DNA of 64,000 nt. It comes from Bowmanella sp. JS7-9. Lineage in GTDB: Bacteria; Pseudomonadota; Gammaproteobacteria; Enterobacterales; Alteromonadaceae. The position numbers were made by a program, and so were the translations under genes. The notes under the pieces were generated by a model, which was not told the origin of the DNA, searched no databases, and saw only the letters and a program-made list of their open reading frames with translations. The DNA is taken from assembly GCF_004329715.1 (NCBI RefSeq), contig NZ_JXSY01000021.1:62001-126000 (forward strand). The letters are read 5' to 3'. Shown here in pieces: positions 26,203 through 35,203 of this stretch; the first letter of the stretch is position 1, and every line of letters begins with the position of its first letter.

Positions 26203-28026
26203 TTGCAAAACCTGACGTTGTTGTTGGTGATGGTGGGATTACTGTCCATTGGGTGTCAGTATCTTGCCTATCGAATCAAAGTCCCCGCGATTTTACCTTT
26301 ATTGGTTACCGGTATTCTGGTTGGGCCGGTATTTGGGGTTATGAATGCCGACGCTATCTTCGGTGATTTGCTGTTCCCGATTGTGTCATTATCGGTTGCT
26401 ATCATTCTGTTTGAAGGCTCGCTGACCTTAAAACTGACCGATCTGGGTGGCCACGGTAAAATGGTGCGAAACCTCTGCACGGTAGGTGCACTGGTGACCT
26501 GGCTGGTGGTCAGTTGGGCGGCGCATGCCACTCTCGCACTCAGTTGGCAAATTGCGTTTTTGTTCGGTGCCATCGTTACCGTGACCGGGCCAACGGTGAT
26601 CGTGCCGATGCTGCGTTCGATTCGCCCCTCGGCCAAAGTCTCTAATATTCTTCGCTGGGAAGGCATTATCATCGATCCCATTGGTGCCTTGCTGGCGGTA
26701 CTGGTGTACGAATTTGTGGTGGCGACTCAGGATGCCTTTAGCCATACCCTGTTAGCATTTGGTGCCACATTGGTCACCGGTTTTGCGCTGGGTTCGATGG
26801 CGGGCTATGGCCTGGGCGTGGTATTGCGAAAAAACTGGGTACCGCACTATCTGCGTAACACGGCCGTGCTGACCATCATTCTTGGTGTATTTGCCCTGTC
26901 CAACGTGTTTGCGCATGAGTCAGGCTTGCTGACGGTCACTATTGCCGGCATGTGGCTGGCCAATATGAAAGATGTCGAAGTGGACGACATCATCGAATTT
27001 AAAGAAACCCTCAGCGTGCTGCTGATTTCCGCCTTGTTTATTTTGCTGGCGACGCGCATTGAACTCAGCGCAATTACCGATTTGCGCTGGAGCGTGATCC
27101 TGCTGTTGCTGGTGATCCTGTTTGTGGCGCGGCCGCTGTCTGTGGTAATCAGTTCTATCGGTGCCGGATTAAAATGGCAGGAAGTGGCATTACTGAGCTG
27201 GATCGCGCCGCGCGGTATTGTTGCCGCGGCGGTATCGGCGTTATTTGCCCTGCAAATGGAAGCCCAGGGATTTGAGGAAGCTAAAATACTGGTACCGCTG
27301 GTGTTTCTGGTCATTATCGTTACGGTTGTACTGCAAAGCCTGACCTCAGTCACGATTGCACGGTTGTTAGGAGAGCGCGCGCCACCGCCGATCGGTTACC
27401 TGATCTTTGGCGGCAACGAGTTTTGTCGTTTACTGGCCAAAGAGCTAATCAATCACGATATTCCTGTGCGTATTGCAGATACCAACTGGAACGCTATCCG
27501 TCATGCACGGATGGAAAACATTCCGACCTATTTTGGTAATCCAATGTCCAGTCATGCTTCACGGGTGCTGGATATGGCGCAATTTGGCACTGTGTTGGTT
27601 ATGTCGCCCTATAAGCAGCTTAATCCGCTGGTGACCTACCACTTCCAGTATTATCTGGGTAAAGAAGCGGTGTATGCGTTAACCAATAACGAGCAGGACG
27701 TGCGCCCCAGCCACCAGGTATCGGAGCAATATGCCAAACGTCTGAGTCTGTTTGGTGAGGGCGTTACCTATGCGCGCCTGGCCAGTATGGTGTCCAAAGG
27801 GGCAACGATTAAAACCACTGGACTGTCTGAGAACTTTACCGAAGAAGACTACAACGCCACTTATGGGGAACGGGCACAACGCCTGCTGGCGATAAACCCG
27901 CAGGGCAGGATTCAACTGTATACCATGCAAACGGATATTAAGCCCAAGGCGGACTGGAAGATTGTCAGTTTAATTCTGCCAGAAGCAAAACAGGATAAGG
28001 CCGAACCGGAGTCGGGCAGCCGCTGA
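26203..28026 (+). CDS. CPA1-type sodium/proton antiporter with C-terminal NAD-binding-like domain
   Basis: The 607-residue protein has about 12 transmembrane segments in its first 400 residues. CPA1 marks include ILFEGSLTLKL, GAIVTVTGPTVIVPMLR, a GIIIDPIGALLAV segment and SWIAPRGIVAAAVSALFAL. After residue 405 comes a TrkA-N-like fold (IGYLIFGGNEFCRLLAKELI, then VRIADTNWNAIRHARMENI), so activity may respond to nucleotide. The start is taken as the TTG seven bases after AAGGAG; a TTG 21 bases earlier would put that ribosome site inside the gene. It likely exports sodium or potassium in exchange for protons. Confidence 0.9.
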   Translation: MQNLTLLLVMVGLLSIGCQYLAYRIKVPAILPLLVTGILVGPVFGVMNADAIFGDLLFPIVSLSVAIILFEGSLTLKLTDLGGHGKMVRNLCTVGALVTWLVVSWAAHATLALSWQIAFLFGAIVTVTGPTVIVPMLRSIRPSAKVSNILRWEGIIIDPIGALLAVLVYEFVVATQDAFSHTLLAFGATLVTGFALGSMAGYGLGVVLRKNWVPHYLRNTAVLTIILGVFALSNVFAHESGLLTVTIAGMWLANMKDVEVDDIIEFKETLSVLLISALFILLATRIELSAITDLRWSVILLLLVILFVARPLSVVISSIGAGLKWQEVALLSWIAPRGIVAAAVSALFALQMEAQGFEEAKILVPLVFLVIIVTVVLQSLTSVTIARLLGERAPPPIGYLIFGGNEFCRLLAKELINHDIPVRIADTNWNAIRHARMENIPTYFGNPMSSHASRVLDMAQFGTVLVMSPYKQLNPLVTYHFQYYLGKEAVYALTNNEQDVRPSHQVSEQYAKRLSLFGEGVTYARLASMVSKGATIKTTGLSENFTEEDYNATYGERAQRLLAINPQGRIQLYTMQTDIKPKADWKIVSLILPEAKQDKAEPESGSR

Positions 28027-28054
28027 AGCGGTTGCCAAGCTGTTAGGCAATGCG

Positions 28055-28130
28055 CCAGAATTTTCGGTGAGGTACCAGAATTTTAGATGAGGTGCCAGAT
28101 GTGCAGGGACTTGTACCAGTTTTTCAGGCA
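28055..28130. repeat. Short degenerate 20-bp tandem repeat
   Basis: Units begin CCAG at 28055, 28075, 28095 and 28116. The first two (CCAGAATTTTCGGTGAGGTA and CCAGAATTTTAGATGAGGTG) match at 16 of 20 bases; the other two are decayed. The repeat fills the gap between the antiporter stop and the tRNA terminator. Confidence 0.6.
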
Positions 28131-28131
28131 C

Positions 28132-28155
28132 AAAAAAACCGCTTAAAAAGCGGTT
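28132..28155 (-). terminator. Intrinsic terminator of the tRNA-Leu gene
   Basis: AACCGCTT and AAGCGGTT form a stem around AAA. On the minus strand a seven-T tract follows. Confidence 0.87.
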
Positions 28156-28183
28156 ATTTGTTTTCACCGAAGTGAAGGGAATT

Positions 28184-28270
28184 TGGTGCAGATGGGGAGA
28201 CTTGAACTCCCACGACCTTTCGGTCACTAGCACCTGAAGCTAGCGTGTCTACCAATTCCACCACATCTGC
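28184..28270 (-). tRNA. tRNA-Leu (anticodon CAG)
   Basis: The minus strand reads GCAGATGTGGTGGAATTGG and ends in an encoded CCA; acceptor arms GCAGATG and CATCTGC pair perfectly. The anticodon loop is TTCAGGT, giving CAG, which reads the CUG codon. A long variable arm (GTGACCGAAAGGTCGT) marks a class II tRNA. The T loop GTTCAAGTC is standard. The gene is a single transcription unit with its own promoter and terminator. Confidence 0.97.
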
Positions 28271-28282
28271 AAGACGGGGCGC

Positions 28283-28310
28283 ATTATATATAAAGTGCGG
28301 GGTTTGAAAA
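28283..28310 (-). promoter_or_regulatory. Promoter of tRNA-Leu
   Basis: On the minus strand TATAAT (-10) is preceded by TTTTCA (-35) with a 16-base spacer. A GCGCCCC discriminator follows the -10, the GC-rich type linked with stringent control of stable RNA genes. Confidence 0.7.
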
Positions 28311-28450
28311 GCCCTTTTTGCAAAAAAAATCGCAAAAAATCCGGTTTTGCCGTTCGATTGCGGATTAATTAAGCAAATGCCCGGTTTGGCGTTGCAAAAC
28401 AGCGTCGTTATCCCCATTTGCGCAGGTAAGTTAAATAAAGAGAACGACGC

Positions 28451-29296
28451 ATGAGTAATGCAATTAATGTGGATTTAGAGAATTTTCAGCATGTGATGCT
28501 GGAACTCTCCCAGCAAAAGTTAGTACTGGTCGACTTCTGGGCGGATTGGTGTGCGCCCTGTAAAAATTTAATGCCCATTTTGGAAAAGCTGGCGGTTCAA
28601 TACGCCGAGCACTTAGTTTTGGCTAAAGTGAATTGTGATGAACAACCGCAGATTGCCGCACAATTTGGGGTGCGCAGTTTACCAACGGTGATTTTAGTTA
28701 AAGACGGTCAACCGGTAGATGGTTTCGCCGGCGTTCAGCCAGAGAGCGACATCGTGGCATTATTGCAAAAGTATCTGCCTAATCCGGTCGATGAATTACT
28801 GGCCTCAGCGCAACAGCAGCTTGGCGCCGAGCAATGGGAGCAAGCCGCGCAGCTGGCAAAGCAAGCCCATGATTTGGCGCCCGAGCGTGCGGACGTGAAG
28901 TTTGTGCTGGCCAGTGCTTATATCCAGCAAGGCTTTACTGCTCAGGCGAAGACCTTGTTAGAAACCGTGACTATGGTCGATCAGGATGCCACCTATCAGG
29001 CTTTGATGGGCCAAATTGAACTGGCCGAGCAGGCGGCAGATACCCCGGAGATTCAGGCGCTGCAGCAACAATTGGCGGCACAACCGGATAACCTGACCCT
29101 GCAAGTACAGCTTGCGGTGCAATTACAGCAGGCGAAACGGGTTGAAGAAGCACTGGAATTGTTCTTCGCGGTATTAAAGAAAGATTTAAACTTCGGTGAG
29201 GCAAAAAAACTGGCGCTGGATACCATCAACGGTTTACCGCCGGGTGATCCGCTCGCCAGCACCTACCGCCGCAAGATATACAGCTTATTGTATTAA
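28451..29296 (+). CDS. cnoX: Thioredoxin-fold co-chaperone CnoX (YbbN)
   Basis: The 281-residue protein has a thioredoxin domain (about 1-110) with the active site WADWCAPCK (Cys34 and Cys37) and cis-Pro in SLPTVIL. A TPR-like helical tail follows (LLASAQQQLGAEQWEQAAQLAKQAHDL, then AKRVEEALELFFAVLKKD). This is the layout of CnoX/YbbN, a holdase linked to GroEL and DnaK under oxidative stress. E. coli CnoX lacks the first Cys of the pair; here both are present, so it may be an active oxidoreductase. It is a single-gene unit with a terminator. Confidence 0.92.
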   Translation: MSNAINVDLENFQHVMLELSQQKLVLVDFWADWCAPCKNLMPILEKLAVQYAEHLVLAKVNCDEQPQIAAQFGVRSLPTVILVKDGQPVDGFAGVQPESDIVALLQKYLPNPVDELLASAQQQLGAEQWEQAAQLAKQAHDLAPERADVKFVLASAYIQQGFTAQAKTLLETVTMVDQDATYQALMGQIELAEQAADTPEIQALQQQLAAQPDNLTLQVQLAVQLQQAKRVEEALELFFAVLKKDLNFGEAKKLALDTINGLPPGDPLASTYRRKIYSLLY

Positions 29297-29297
29297 G

Positions 29298-29327
29298 AAA
29301 AAAGCCTGACAACTGTCAGGCTTTTTT
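29298..29327. terminator. Bidirectional intrinsic terminator
   Basis: AAAAAAGCCTGAC pairs with GTCAGGCTTTTTT around an AACT loop. It serves the convergent cnoX and nhaA genes. Confidence 0.94.
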
Positions 29328-29330
29328 GTC

Positions 29331-30503
29331 TCAGTCAGCAACTTTCCTGAGGTTATTTTTAAGTACCAGGTAGCCCACGATGGCAGACAGAATAGAACCT
29401 GCCAATATGCCGAGGCGTTCATCAAACATCTGATTCATGCCGGTACTTTCAAATGCCAGGCTGCCGATAAACAGTGACATGGTAAAACCTACACCACACA
29501 AAATGGACACGCCATACAGCTGAGTAAAGTTAACGCCGCTGGGTAATTTCGCGACACCGGATTTGATCAGTAACCAGCTAAAGCCGAAGACGCCCAATTG
29601 TTTACCGATAAATAAGCCCAGCGTGATTCCCAAGGTTACCGGATGCACCAGCGAGGCCATATTTAGCGCAAATAAATCGATACCCGAGTTAGCGAAGGCG
29701 AATACTGGCAGCACCACATAGGACACAGGAGAGTGCAGATTATGCTCCAGCTCCTTTAATGGGCTGTATTCGGGGTTCTTGTTGTCCCGCATCGGAATGA
29801 AAAATGCCAGTGCCACACCTGCCAGCGTCGCATGGACACCGGATTTTAACGTGGCTAGCCACAGTACGGCACCTATCAGCAAGTAGGCCGACGTACTGGT
29901 AACATTTCGGCGGTTCATAATAAACAGAATGGGCAAACACACCGCGCCAATAATCAGCGGCACAGTAGCGATATTTTCGGTGTAAAACACGGCGATGATA
30001 ATAATGGCGCCAATGTCATCGATGATGGCCAGCGAGACTAAAAATAACTTGAGCGCCGGTGGTACCCGGCTACCCAATAACGCCAGAATCCCCATGGCAA
30101 AGGCGATATCGGTCGCTGCTGGAATCGCCCAGCCTTGCATTGCCATATCGTTACCCCAGCATATCCAGGCGTAGATACCGGCGGGCACGACCATACCACC
30201 GATAGCCGCAACAGCCGGAAGCATTATGTTGTCTACTGACGAAAGCTGACCTTCGGCGATTTCCCGTTTTAACTCTAAACCAACCAGGAAAAAGAAACCG
30301 GCCATCAGGCCGTCGTTTATCCATAGCAACAGCGGTTTGTCGACCACCAACGCACCCACCTGCACAGAGACAGGTAAGTCGATGAGTAACTGGTAAAATC
30401 CTGCCAGTGGGGAATTGGCTGCAATCATCGCCAGCAGGGCGGCCAGAATCAATAAAATGCCACTGGCTGACCCTTGCTTGAGAAAATCATTTAGTACTTT
30501 CAT
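29331..30503 (-). CDS. nhaA: Sodium/proton antiporter NhaA
   Basis: The 390-residue inner-membrane protein exchanges sodium or lithium for protons, important at alkaline pH and high salt. Family marks include the start DFLKQGSASGILLI, GLELKREIAEGQLS, and the ion-binding paired aspartates in LAIIDDIGAIIIIAVFYTE. Twelve helices fit the known fold, and the length matches E. coli NhaA (388). AAGGAGTGAC precedes the ATG. Upstream on the same strand is msrA, 50 bases away. Confidence 0.97.
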   Translation of the reverse strand: MKVLNDFLKQGSASGILLILAALLAMIAANSPLAGFYQLLIDLPVSVQVGALVVDKPLLLWINDGLMAGFFFLVGLELKREIAEGQLSSVDNIMLPAVAAIGGMVVPAGIYAWICWGNDMAMQGWAIPAATDIAFAMGILALLGSRVPPALKLFLVSLAIIDDIGAIIIIAVFYTENIATVPLIIGAVCLPILFIMNRRNVTSTSAYLLIGAVLWLATLKSGVHATLAGVALAFFIPMRDNKNPEYSPLKELEHNLHSPVSYVVLPVFAFANSGIDLFALNMASLVHPVTLGITLGLFIGKQLGVFGFSWLLIKSGVAKLPSGVNFTQLYGVSILCGVGFTMSLFIGSLAFESTGMNQMFDERLGILAGSILSAIVGYLVLKNNLRKVAD

Positions 30504-30552
30504 GTCACTCCTTCATGTCTGCTACGCAGGGGCATCGGTTGCCAATTCGCCG

Positions 30553-31095
30553 TTAGCTTTTTAGCTTGCTGGCAAATTTCTGTTTAAATTTAGCCAACTT
30601 AGGCGCAACTACCATATTGCAGTACTGGTTTTGTGGATTCTGGCTAAAGTAATCCTGATGATATTCTTCAGCAGGGAAGTAGTTGTTAACGGCCGTAACT
30701 TTGGTAACGACCGGGTCGGGCCAGATTTTTTCCTGCTCTATTTCGGCGATAATCTGTTCGGCGGCCTGCTTTTGGGCGTCGTCATGGTAAAAAATTTCAC
30801 TGCGGTATTGCGCGCCGATATCTTCGCCCTGACGGTTGAGTTGCGTAGGGTTATGCAACGCAAAAAAGATTTCCAGAATATCCCGATAGCTAATGCTGTC
30901 GGCGTCAAATTCAATCCGCACAACCTCTGCATGGCCCGTGTCGCCTTTACATACCTGTTCATAGCTGGGCTGCTGAGTATGCCCGCCGGCATAGCCGGAG
31001 ATCGCTTTGATGACCCCTTCAATCTGATTAAATGCCGACTCGATACACCAGAAACATCCACCGGCGAGGGTGGCTTGCTGAACATTGGTTGCCAT
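30553..31095 (-). CDS. msrA: Peptide methionine sulfoxide reductase MsrA
   Basis: MsrA reduces the S-form of methionine sulfoxide in proteins. The 180-residue protein has the active site GGCFWCIES (catalytic Cys14), GYAGGHTQQPSYEQVCKGDTGHAEVV and the tail motif AEEYHQDYFSQNPQNQYC with a resolving Cys. The frame is open 17 codons further upstream, but the ATG of MATNVQQ fits the family; its ribosome site (AAGG) is rather distant. It is followed by nhaA. Confidence 0.96.
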   Translation of the reverse strand: MATNVQQATLAGGCFWCIESAFNQIEGVIKAISGYAGGHTQQPSYEQVCKGDTGHAEVVRIEFDADSISYRDILEIFFALHNPTQLNRQGEDIGAQYRSEIFYHDDAQKQAAEQIIAEIEQEKIWPDPVVTKVTAVNNYFPAEEYHQDYFSQNPQNQYCNMVVAPKLAKFKQKFASKLKS

Positions 31096-31267
31096 GAAAT
31101 TTATTACCTTACGTAAAACCCTAACGGCAGTGCACCGTGCACTCACCTGACCTGATTAGATAGTGTCTGCCGTAAAAAAATCAAGCGCCGTCGCCACAGG
31201 TTACGGTTGACCGCGACCAGTGACTTGCCTAGGCTAGCCTGAATCATGGAATAAAAGGATGTAAATC

Positions 31268-32335
31268 ATGCGGTTAGTTGCATGGATTGTGGCTGGCATC
31301 ACACTGATCGCGGGGTACTTATGGTGGACGTCACCGATTCGTCCCGTAGCGCGACATTTTGACTCACCGCCGCCCTTGCAGGGTGTACTGAGTGTGAACA
31401 GCGCACTGCAACGGGCTGTCGTAGAAGGCCGTGAGGAGATTGCCGGTGGCGAAGACATCGCGATGGATGCGCAGGGCAACCTATACACCGGAAGCGCGGA
31501 CGGCAAGATCTGGCAACGCACCACAAGTGGCCAATGGCGGGTGTTTGCACAGGGAAATCCTCTGGTACGGCCGGCTGGATTGGCGGTCGATGAACAGGGC
31601 AATCTGATCGTGTGCGATGCATTCAGTGGCTTACTGCGCGTTACCCCACAAGGTGACATCACTGTATTGGTCGATAGCTTCAATGGAGAGCGCTTTGGTC
31701 TGACTGACGACGTGGATATTGCACCTGATGGACGTATCTATTTCACCGACGCCACTGCCAACTACACGATGCACAACTATCGACTGGAAGCGTTAGAGGG
31801 ACGCCCCTCAGGACGATTCATGCGTTACGACCCGACCACAGGCGAGACTGACCTTCTACTGGATGATTTGTATTTTGCTAACGGTGTGGCGGTAGCGAAA
31901 GATGGTTCGTTTGTGTTGGTTAATGAGACGTTCGCGTTTCAGACTCGCCGTGTGTGGCTATCAGGCGAACGCGCCGGACAGAGTGATATGTGGCAACACA
32001 ATTTGCCGGGCTTTCCGGATGGGATCTCGGCGGATGATCAAGGTCATTTCTGGATGGCCTTGTACGCGCCGCGTTTACCCGCGCTGGAGAGCTTGCAGTC
32101 GTTACCGACACTGAAACGTATTCTGGGCGCACTGCCCGAGGCTCTGTGGCCAAAACCGGTCGCCCATGGTCTGGTGCTGAAGTTGGATGCTGAGGGGAAT
32201 ATTTTGCAGAGTTTACATGATGCAACTGGCGAAACGATGGCGATTGTGACCAGTGCCGAACGCTATGGCGACACTCTGTATATGGGGAGTCTGGTCAGAC
32301 CGGGGATCGGGATGTTGACTGTACAGGCGAACTGA
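31268..32335 (+). CDS. SMP-30/strictosidine synthase-like beta-propeller protein, membrane-anchored
   Basis: The 355-residue protein has an N-terminal membrane helix (residues 3-21) and then a six-bladed beta-propeller. Blade-like repeats are visible: GGEDIAMDAQGNLYTGSADGKIWQ, PAGLAVDEQGNLIVCDAFSGL, LTDDVDIAPDGRIYFTDAT, FANGVAVAKDGSFVLVNET. The latter two are typical of strictosidine synthase-like (APMAP) hydrolases. Relatives hydrolyse lactones or esters; the substrate is unknown. The protein most likely sits on the outer face of the inner membrane. A modest AAAAGGA ribosome site precedes the ATG. Confidence 0.85.
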   Translation: MRLVAWIVAGITLIAGYLWWTSPIRPVARHFDSPPPLQGVLSVNSALQRAVVEGREEIAGGEDIAMDAQGNLYTGSADGKIWQRTTSGQWRVFAQGNPLVRPAGLAVDEQGNLIVCDAFSGLLRVTPQGDITVLVDSFNGERFGLTDDVDIAPDGRIYFTDATANYTMHNYRLEALEGRPSGRFMRYDPTTGETDLLLDDLYFANGVAVAKDGSFVLVNETFAFQTRRVWLSGERAGQSDMWQHNLPGFPDGISADDQGHFWMALYAPRLPALESLQSLPTLKRILGALPEALWPKPVAHGLVLKLDAEGNILQSLHDATGETMAIVTSAERYGDTLYMGSLVRPGIGMLTVQAN

Positions 32336-32418
32336 CAGGAAAATCCGCGCAACGGTCGCGACAATCGTGCCGAGGGCTGATAGTATCGGCCGCTAAAACT
32401 ATAAGAAAAGGAAGAAGT

Positions 32419-33840
32419 ATGAGTGCGCCACGTGAACAATTTGGCTCTCGTCTGGGCTTTATTCTCGCCGCTGCCGGTTCGGCCGTTGGCATTGGTAACA
32501 TGGTAGGATTTCCGGTTGCTGCTACCAAAAATGGTGGTGGCGCGTTTTTATTGATCTACGCGCTGTTTGTCGCCTTTGTCTGCTTACCTGTGATGCTGGC
32601 CGAGATGGCATTGGGTCGCAACACGCAAAAAGATCCGCTGGGTTCATACAAAAAACTGGCGCCCGGGGATGGAAAATGGGCTATCGCGGGTTGGTTGTCG
32701 GTGATCACGCCATTTATGATTGCGGTGTTTTATACCGTGATTACCGTATGGATTATCGGCTATCTGTTCCATATCGTCGGTGGCGATTTAGCGCTATTGG
32801 CTGACCCTGACACTTTCGGTAATTTTATAAATAGTTATGAAGTCTTTATCTATATGGCTGTTGTTGGCGCCATTGTTTTTCTGATTTTGCAGGGTGGCGT
32901 TAAAGAGGGTATTGAAAAGGCGGCGAAGATCCTGATGCCAGCACTGTTTATTATGCTGGTGGGCTTAGTGATCTTTGTGCTGACGCTGGATAATGCATTT
33001 GCTGGTGTCGAATATTATCTCGTTCCTGATTTCAGCAAGATAAACGCCAGCGTCGTTAGCGGTGCGTTGTCTCAGGCGTTCTTCTCGCTGTCGCTAGGTA
33101 TGGGCATTATGATCACCTATGGCTCGTATCTGGGAAGGGATAATGCTGTGCCGGGTTCGGCTAAAATGGTTGCCCTAACCGATACCGCGGTAGCATTTGT
33201 GGCGGGCTTGCTGGTCTTACCGGCGGTGTTTTCGTTCAATCCTAATACCAATACCGCAGAGCTGTCGGACTCGTCGGTCGGCATGATCTTTACCTTTTTG
33301 CCGAAGATTTTCCTCGCCCTGCAGACCACCATTGGCTATACAGGCGCAAGCATCGTTGCCGGGCTGTTTTTCCTGCTGGTGTTTTTTGCGGCGATTACTT
33401 CACTCGTCTCGATCATTGAAGTACCTAACGCGGCGCTGATGGGCGAAACCGGCATGAATCGTAAAAAGGCGTTGGTTATTCTTGGTGTGCTGATCACGCT
33501 TCTGGCAGTGCTGTCTTCTACGTCATTTGGGATGCTGGATTTCACCACTAATTTTGTACATTACGCCAATGCAGATAAGTCGGTGTTTGATGTGTTGGTG
33601 GATGTTTTCTACGACACAATTCTGCCGCTCAATGGTCTGTTGGTGTGTATCTTTGTTATCTATCGCTGGAAGCGCGCGCGCTTCAATGCGGAGCTGGATG
33701 CAGGCGATCCGGCCTACAAAGGCAGTCTGTTTGAAAAGTACGTGGACTTTTCACTGGGTACGTTCATTCCGGTTATTTTATTGTTGGTATTTATCAACAC
33801 CGTTGCGTTGAAATACTTCGGCGCGCCATTGGTTGGCTAA
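32419..33840 (+). CDS. Neurotransmitter:sodium symporter family transporter
   Basis: The 473-residue membrane protein has 11-12 helices. The NSS signature is in the first helix: FGSRLGFILAAAGSAVGIGNMVGFP, and the next begins GGGAFLLIYALFVAFVCLPVMLAEMALG, followed by unwound-helix sites in TM6 and TM8 (SQAFFSLSLGMGIMITYGSYL). Bacterial relatives import amino acids with sodium (LeuT, TnaT types); the substrate cannot be fixed from sequence. GGAAGAAG precedes the ATG. Confidence 0.93.
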   Translation: MSAPREQFGSRLGFILAAAGSAVGIGNMVGFPVAATKNGGGAFLLIYALFVAFVCLPVMLAEMALGRNTQKDPLGSYKKLAPGDGKWAIAGWLSVITPFMIAVFYTVITVWIIGYLFHIVGGDLALLADPDTFGNFINSYEVFIYMAVVGAIVFLILQGGVKEGIEKAAKILMPALFIMLVGLVIFVLTLDNAFAGVEYYLVPDFSKINASVVSGALSQAFFSLSLGMGIMITYGSYLGRDNAVPGSAKMVALTDTAVAFVAGLLVLPAVFSFNPNTNTAELSDSSVGMIFTFLPKIFLALQTTIGYTGASIVAGLFFLLVFFAAITSLVSIIEVPNAALMGETGMNRKKALVILGVLITLLAVLSSTSFGMLDFTTNFVHYANADKSVFDVLVDVFYDTILPLNGLLVCIFVIYRWKRARFNAELDAGDPAYKGSLFEKYVDFSLGTFIPVILLLVFINTVALKYFGAPLVG

Positions 33841-33856
33841 CTAACAGGTTGGACAG

Positions 33857-33882
33857 AAAAGCCCCGAACGCGGGGCTTTTTT
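33857..33882. terminator. Bidirectional intrinsic terminator
   Basis: AAAAGCCCCG pairs with CGGGGCTTTT around an AACG loop, followed by T residues. It separates the convergent sodium symporter and SDR genes. Confidence 0.93.
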
Positions 33883-34675
33883 ATTGGCAAAAGTCCATCG
33901 GATCCGGGAATTGTAGTGTCAGCCCCAGCGTCGCCAGGGTTTGACTGGCATCAATCCAGCGCGTCGCTTGCTGATGTTGGGTGAAGGTTGGGATCGCCAG
34001 ACCACGTTGCCGGGCGCAGGCGCTATAGTATTCCTCACGCGTTGGGTGCTTTTCACAACACAAATGCAGGGTTTCGCCCCACAAACTGGTGTCGATAATG
34101 CGGCTGATGGCGTGAATAACATCGGCCTGATGAATCAAATTAACCGGCGAGTGGGCATCGTCCAGCTCTTTGCCTGCCAAATGCACCACTGGATGTCGAT
34201 CATGTCCAACCAGGCCGGCCAGACGCAACACAGTGCCGTGTGCGGCATAGATGTCTCTTACTGCATGTTCGATGGCCAGATTGGCGCGCGCCGAGGCGGT
34301 TAGCGGCTTAGGTTCTGTGGTTTCAATAATTCGGCCGCTGGCCTCCCCATACACAGATGTGCTGCTGATAAACAGCAGATGCTTGCAGCCAAGGTCACGC
34401 AGGTGTTGCACCAGGCGCTGAATCGCCACGGTGTAATCACTAAGATCCTGACTGCGCCGTCCGCCCGGAATATTTAACACGCAGACATCACTTTGTTGGG
34501 CGAACGCCAGATTCGGCCAGCTGTGCTCGAGCTTCCAGTCGAATGCGTGGGCCTTAATATGCTTGTTGAGCATGCCGTCATGGCGTTTAGTGACATCGAG
34601 TGTATGGCCGTGCTTCGCCAGATGCAGCGCCAATGGCGTGCCCAGCCAACCTGCGCCGATTACCGAAATGTGCAT
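33881..34675 (-). CDS. NAD(P)-binding SDR/epimerase-like protein (YeeZ type)
   Basis: The 264-residue protein has the Rossmann start MHISVIGAGWLG and an extended-SDR-like segment FISSTSVYGEASGRIIET. The GVIG-type C-terminal region follows (RLAGLVGHDRHPV). The usual YxxxK catalytic pair is degenerate, as in the E. coli YeeZ group, so activity is uncertain. It overlaps the end of the terminator stem by two bases and is transcribed toward the sodium symporter gene. A weak ribosome site precedes the ATG. Confidence 0.83.
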   Translation of the reverse strand: MHISVIGAGWLGTPLALHLAKHGHTLDVTKRHDGMLNKHIKAHAFDWKLEHSWPNLAFAQQSDVCVLNIPGGRRSQDLSDYTVAIQRLVQHLRDLGCKHLLFISSTSVYGEASGRIIETTEPKPLTASARANLAIEHAVRDIYAAHGTVLRLAGLVGHDRHPVVHLAGKELDDAHSPVNLIHQADVIHAISRIIDTSLWGETLHLCCEKHPTREEYYSACARQRGLAIPTFTQHQQATRWIDASQTLATLGLTLQFPDPMDFCQ

Positions 34676-34694
34676 AGTGTTTATGGGTTAGTCG

Positions 34695-35129
34695 CTAGTG
34701 GGCGAAACTAATAACACGGCTAAGGGTCCATTTGCCATCTTCAATGCGCCAAATATGGATAAATTCAAAGGTGCCGCAATCCATTTTGCCCTGTTCCGGA
34801 TGACAAAACTGATGTTTACCATGCTGAATCGCCCCTTGCTGGGCGATGGGAAAAATGCGCGTGCTGCCTTCCACCAGTTGGCGGTTGAGTTGCAAATTGC
34901 GCTCACACAGTGCGCGGGTGTTTTGCATGCTTTGGGCATAATCAGCGATGCCGGCCTGATCGTGGTAAAACTCAAGATCCGGGCTAAACAGATTAGCCAT
35001 GGTTTGAATGTCACACTGGTTAAAAGCATCGAAAAATTGCCTGTCCATAACTAGGATTTGCTGCTCCAGGGTTTGTCCGTTAACCGTAAAAGCGAGCAAA
35101 CAAGCGAGGCTGGCGAGTCTGGATTTCAT
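34695..35129 (-). CDS. Exported NTF2-like (DUF4440) protein
   Basis: The 144-residue protein has a short signal peptide (SLASLACLLAFTVNGQ). A nuclear-transport-factor-2 fold follows: FFDAFNQCDIQTMANLFSPDLEFYHD is the first helical part, and HIWRIEDGKWTLSRVISFAH the last strands. Such domains serve as small binding pockets or enzymes; the function here is unknown. GAGGACACAG precedes the ATG; a longer frame lacks support. It lies just after the terminator of the upstream DUF2884 gene, so it likely has its own promoter or depends on read-through. Confidence 0.77.
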   Translation of the reverse strand: MKSRLASLACLLAFTVNGQTLEQQILVMDRQFFDAFNQCDIQTMANLFSPDLEFYHDQAGIADYAQSMQNTRALCERNLQLNRQLVEGSTRIFPIAQQGAIQHGKHQFCHPEQGKMDCGTFEFIHIWRIEDGKWTLSRVISFAH

Positions 35130-35144
35130 CTGTGTCCTCTCCAA

Positions 35145-35172
35145 ATAAAAAAGGCGGCCAGGGATGGCCGCC
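35145..35172 (-). terminator. Intrinsic terminator of the DUF2884 gene
   Basis: GGCGGCCA and TGGCCGCC form an 8-bp stem around GGGA. On the minus strand a TTTTTTATTT tract follows. Confidence 0.9.
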
Positions 35173-35203
35173 AAAGCAACGGGAAAACCGTTATGCCAGG
35201 GAT

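Noticed and set aside
26847-27353. 168-codon open frame on the minus strand
   Set aside because: Antisense to the CPA1 antiporter; Ser/Thr/Asn-rich shadow translation.
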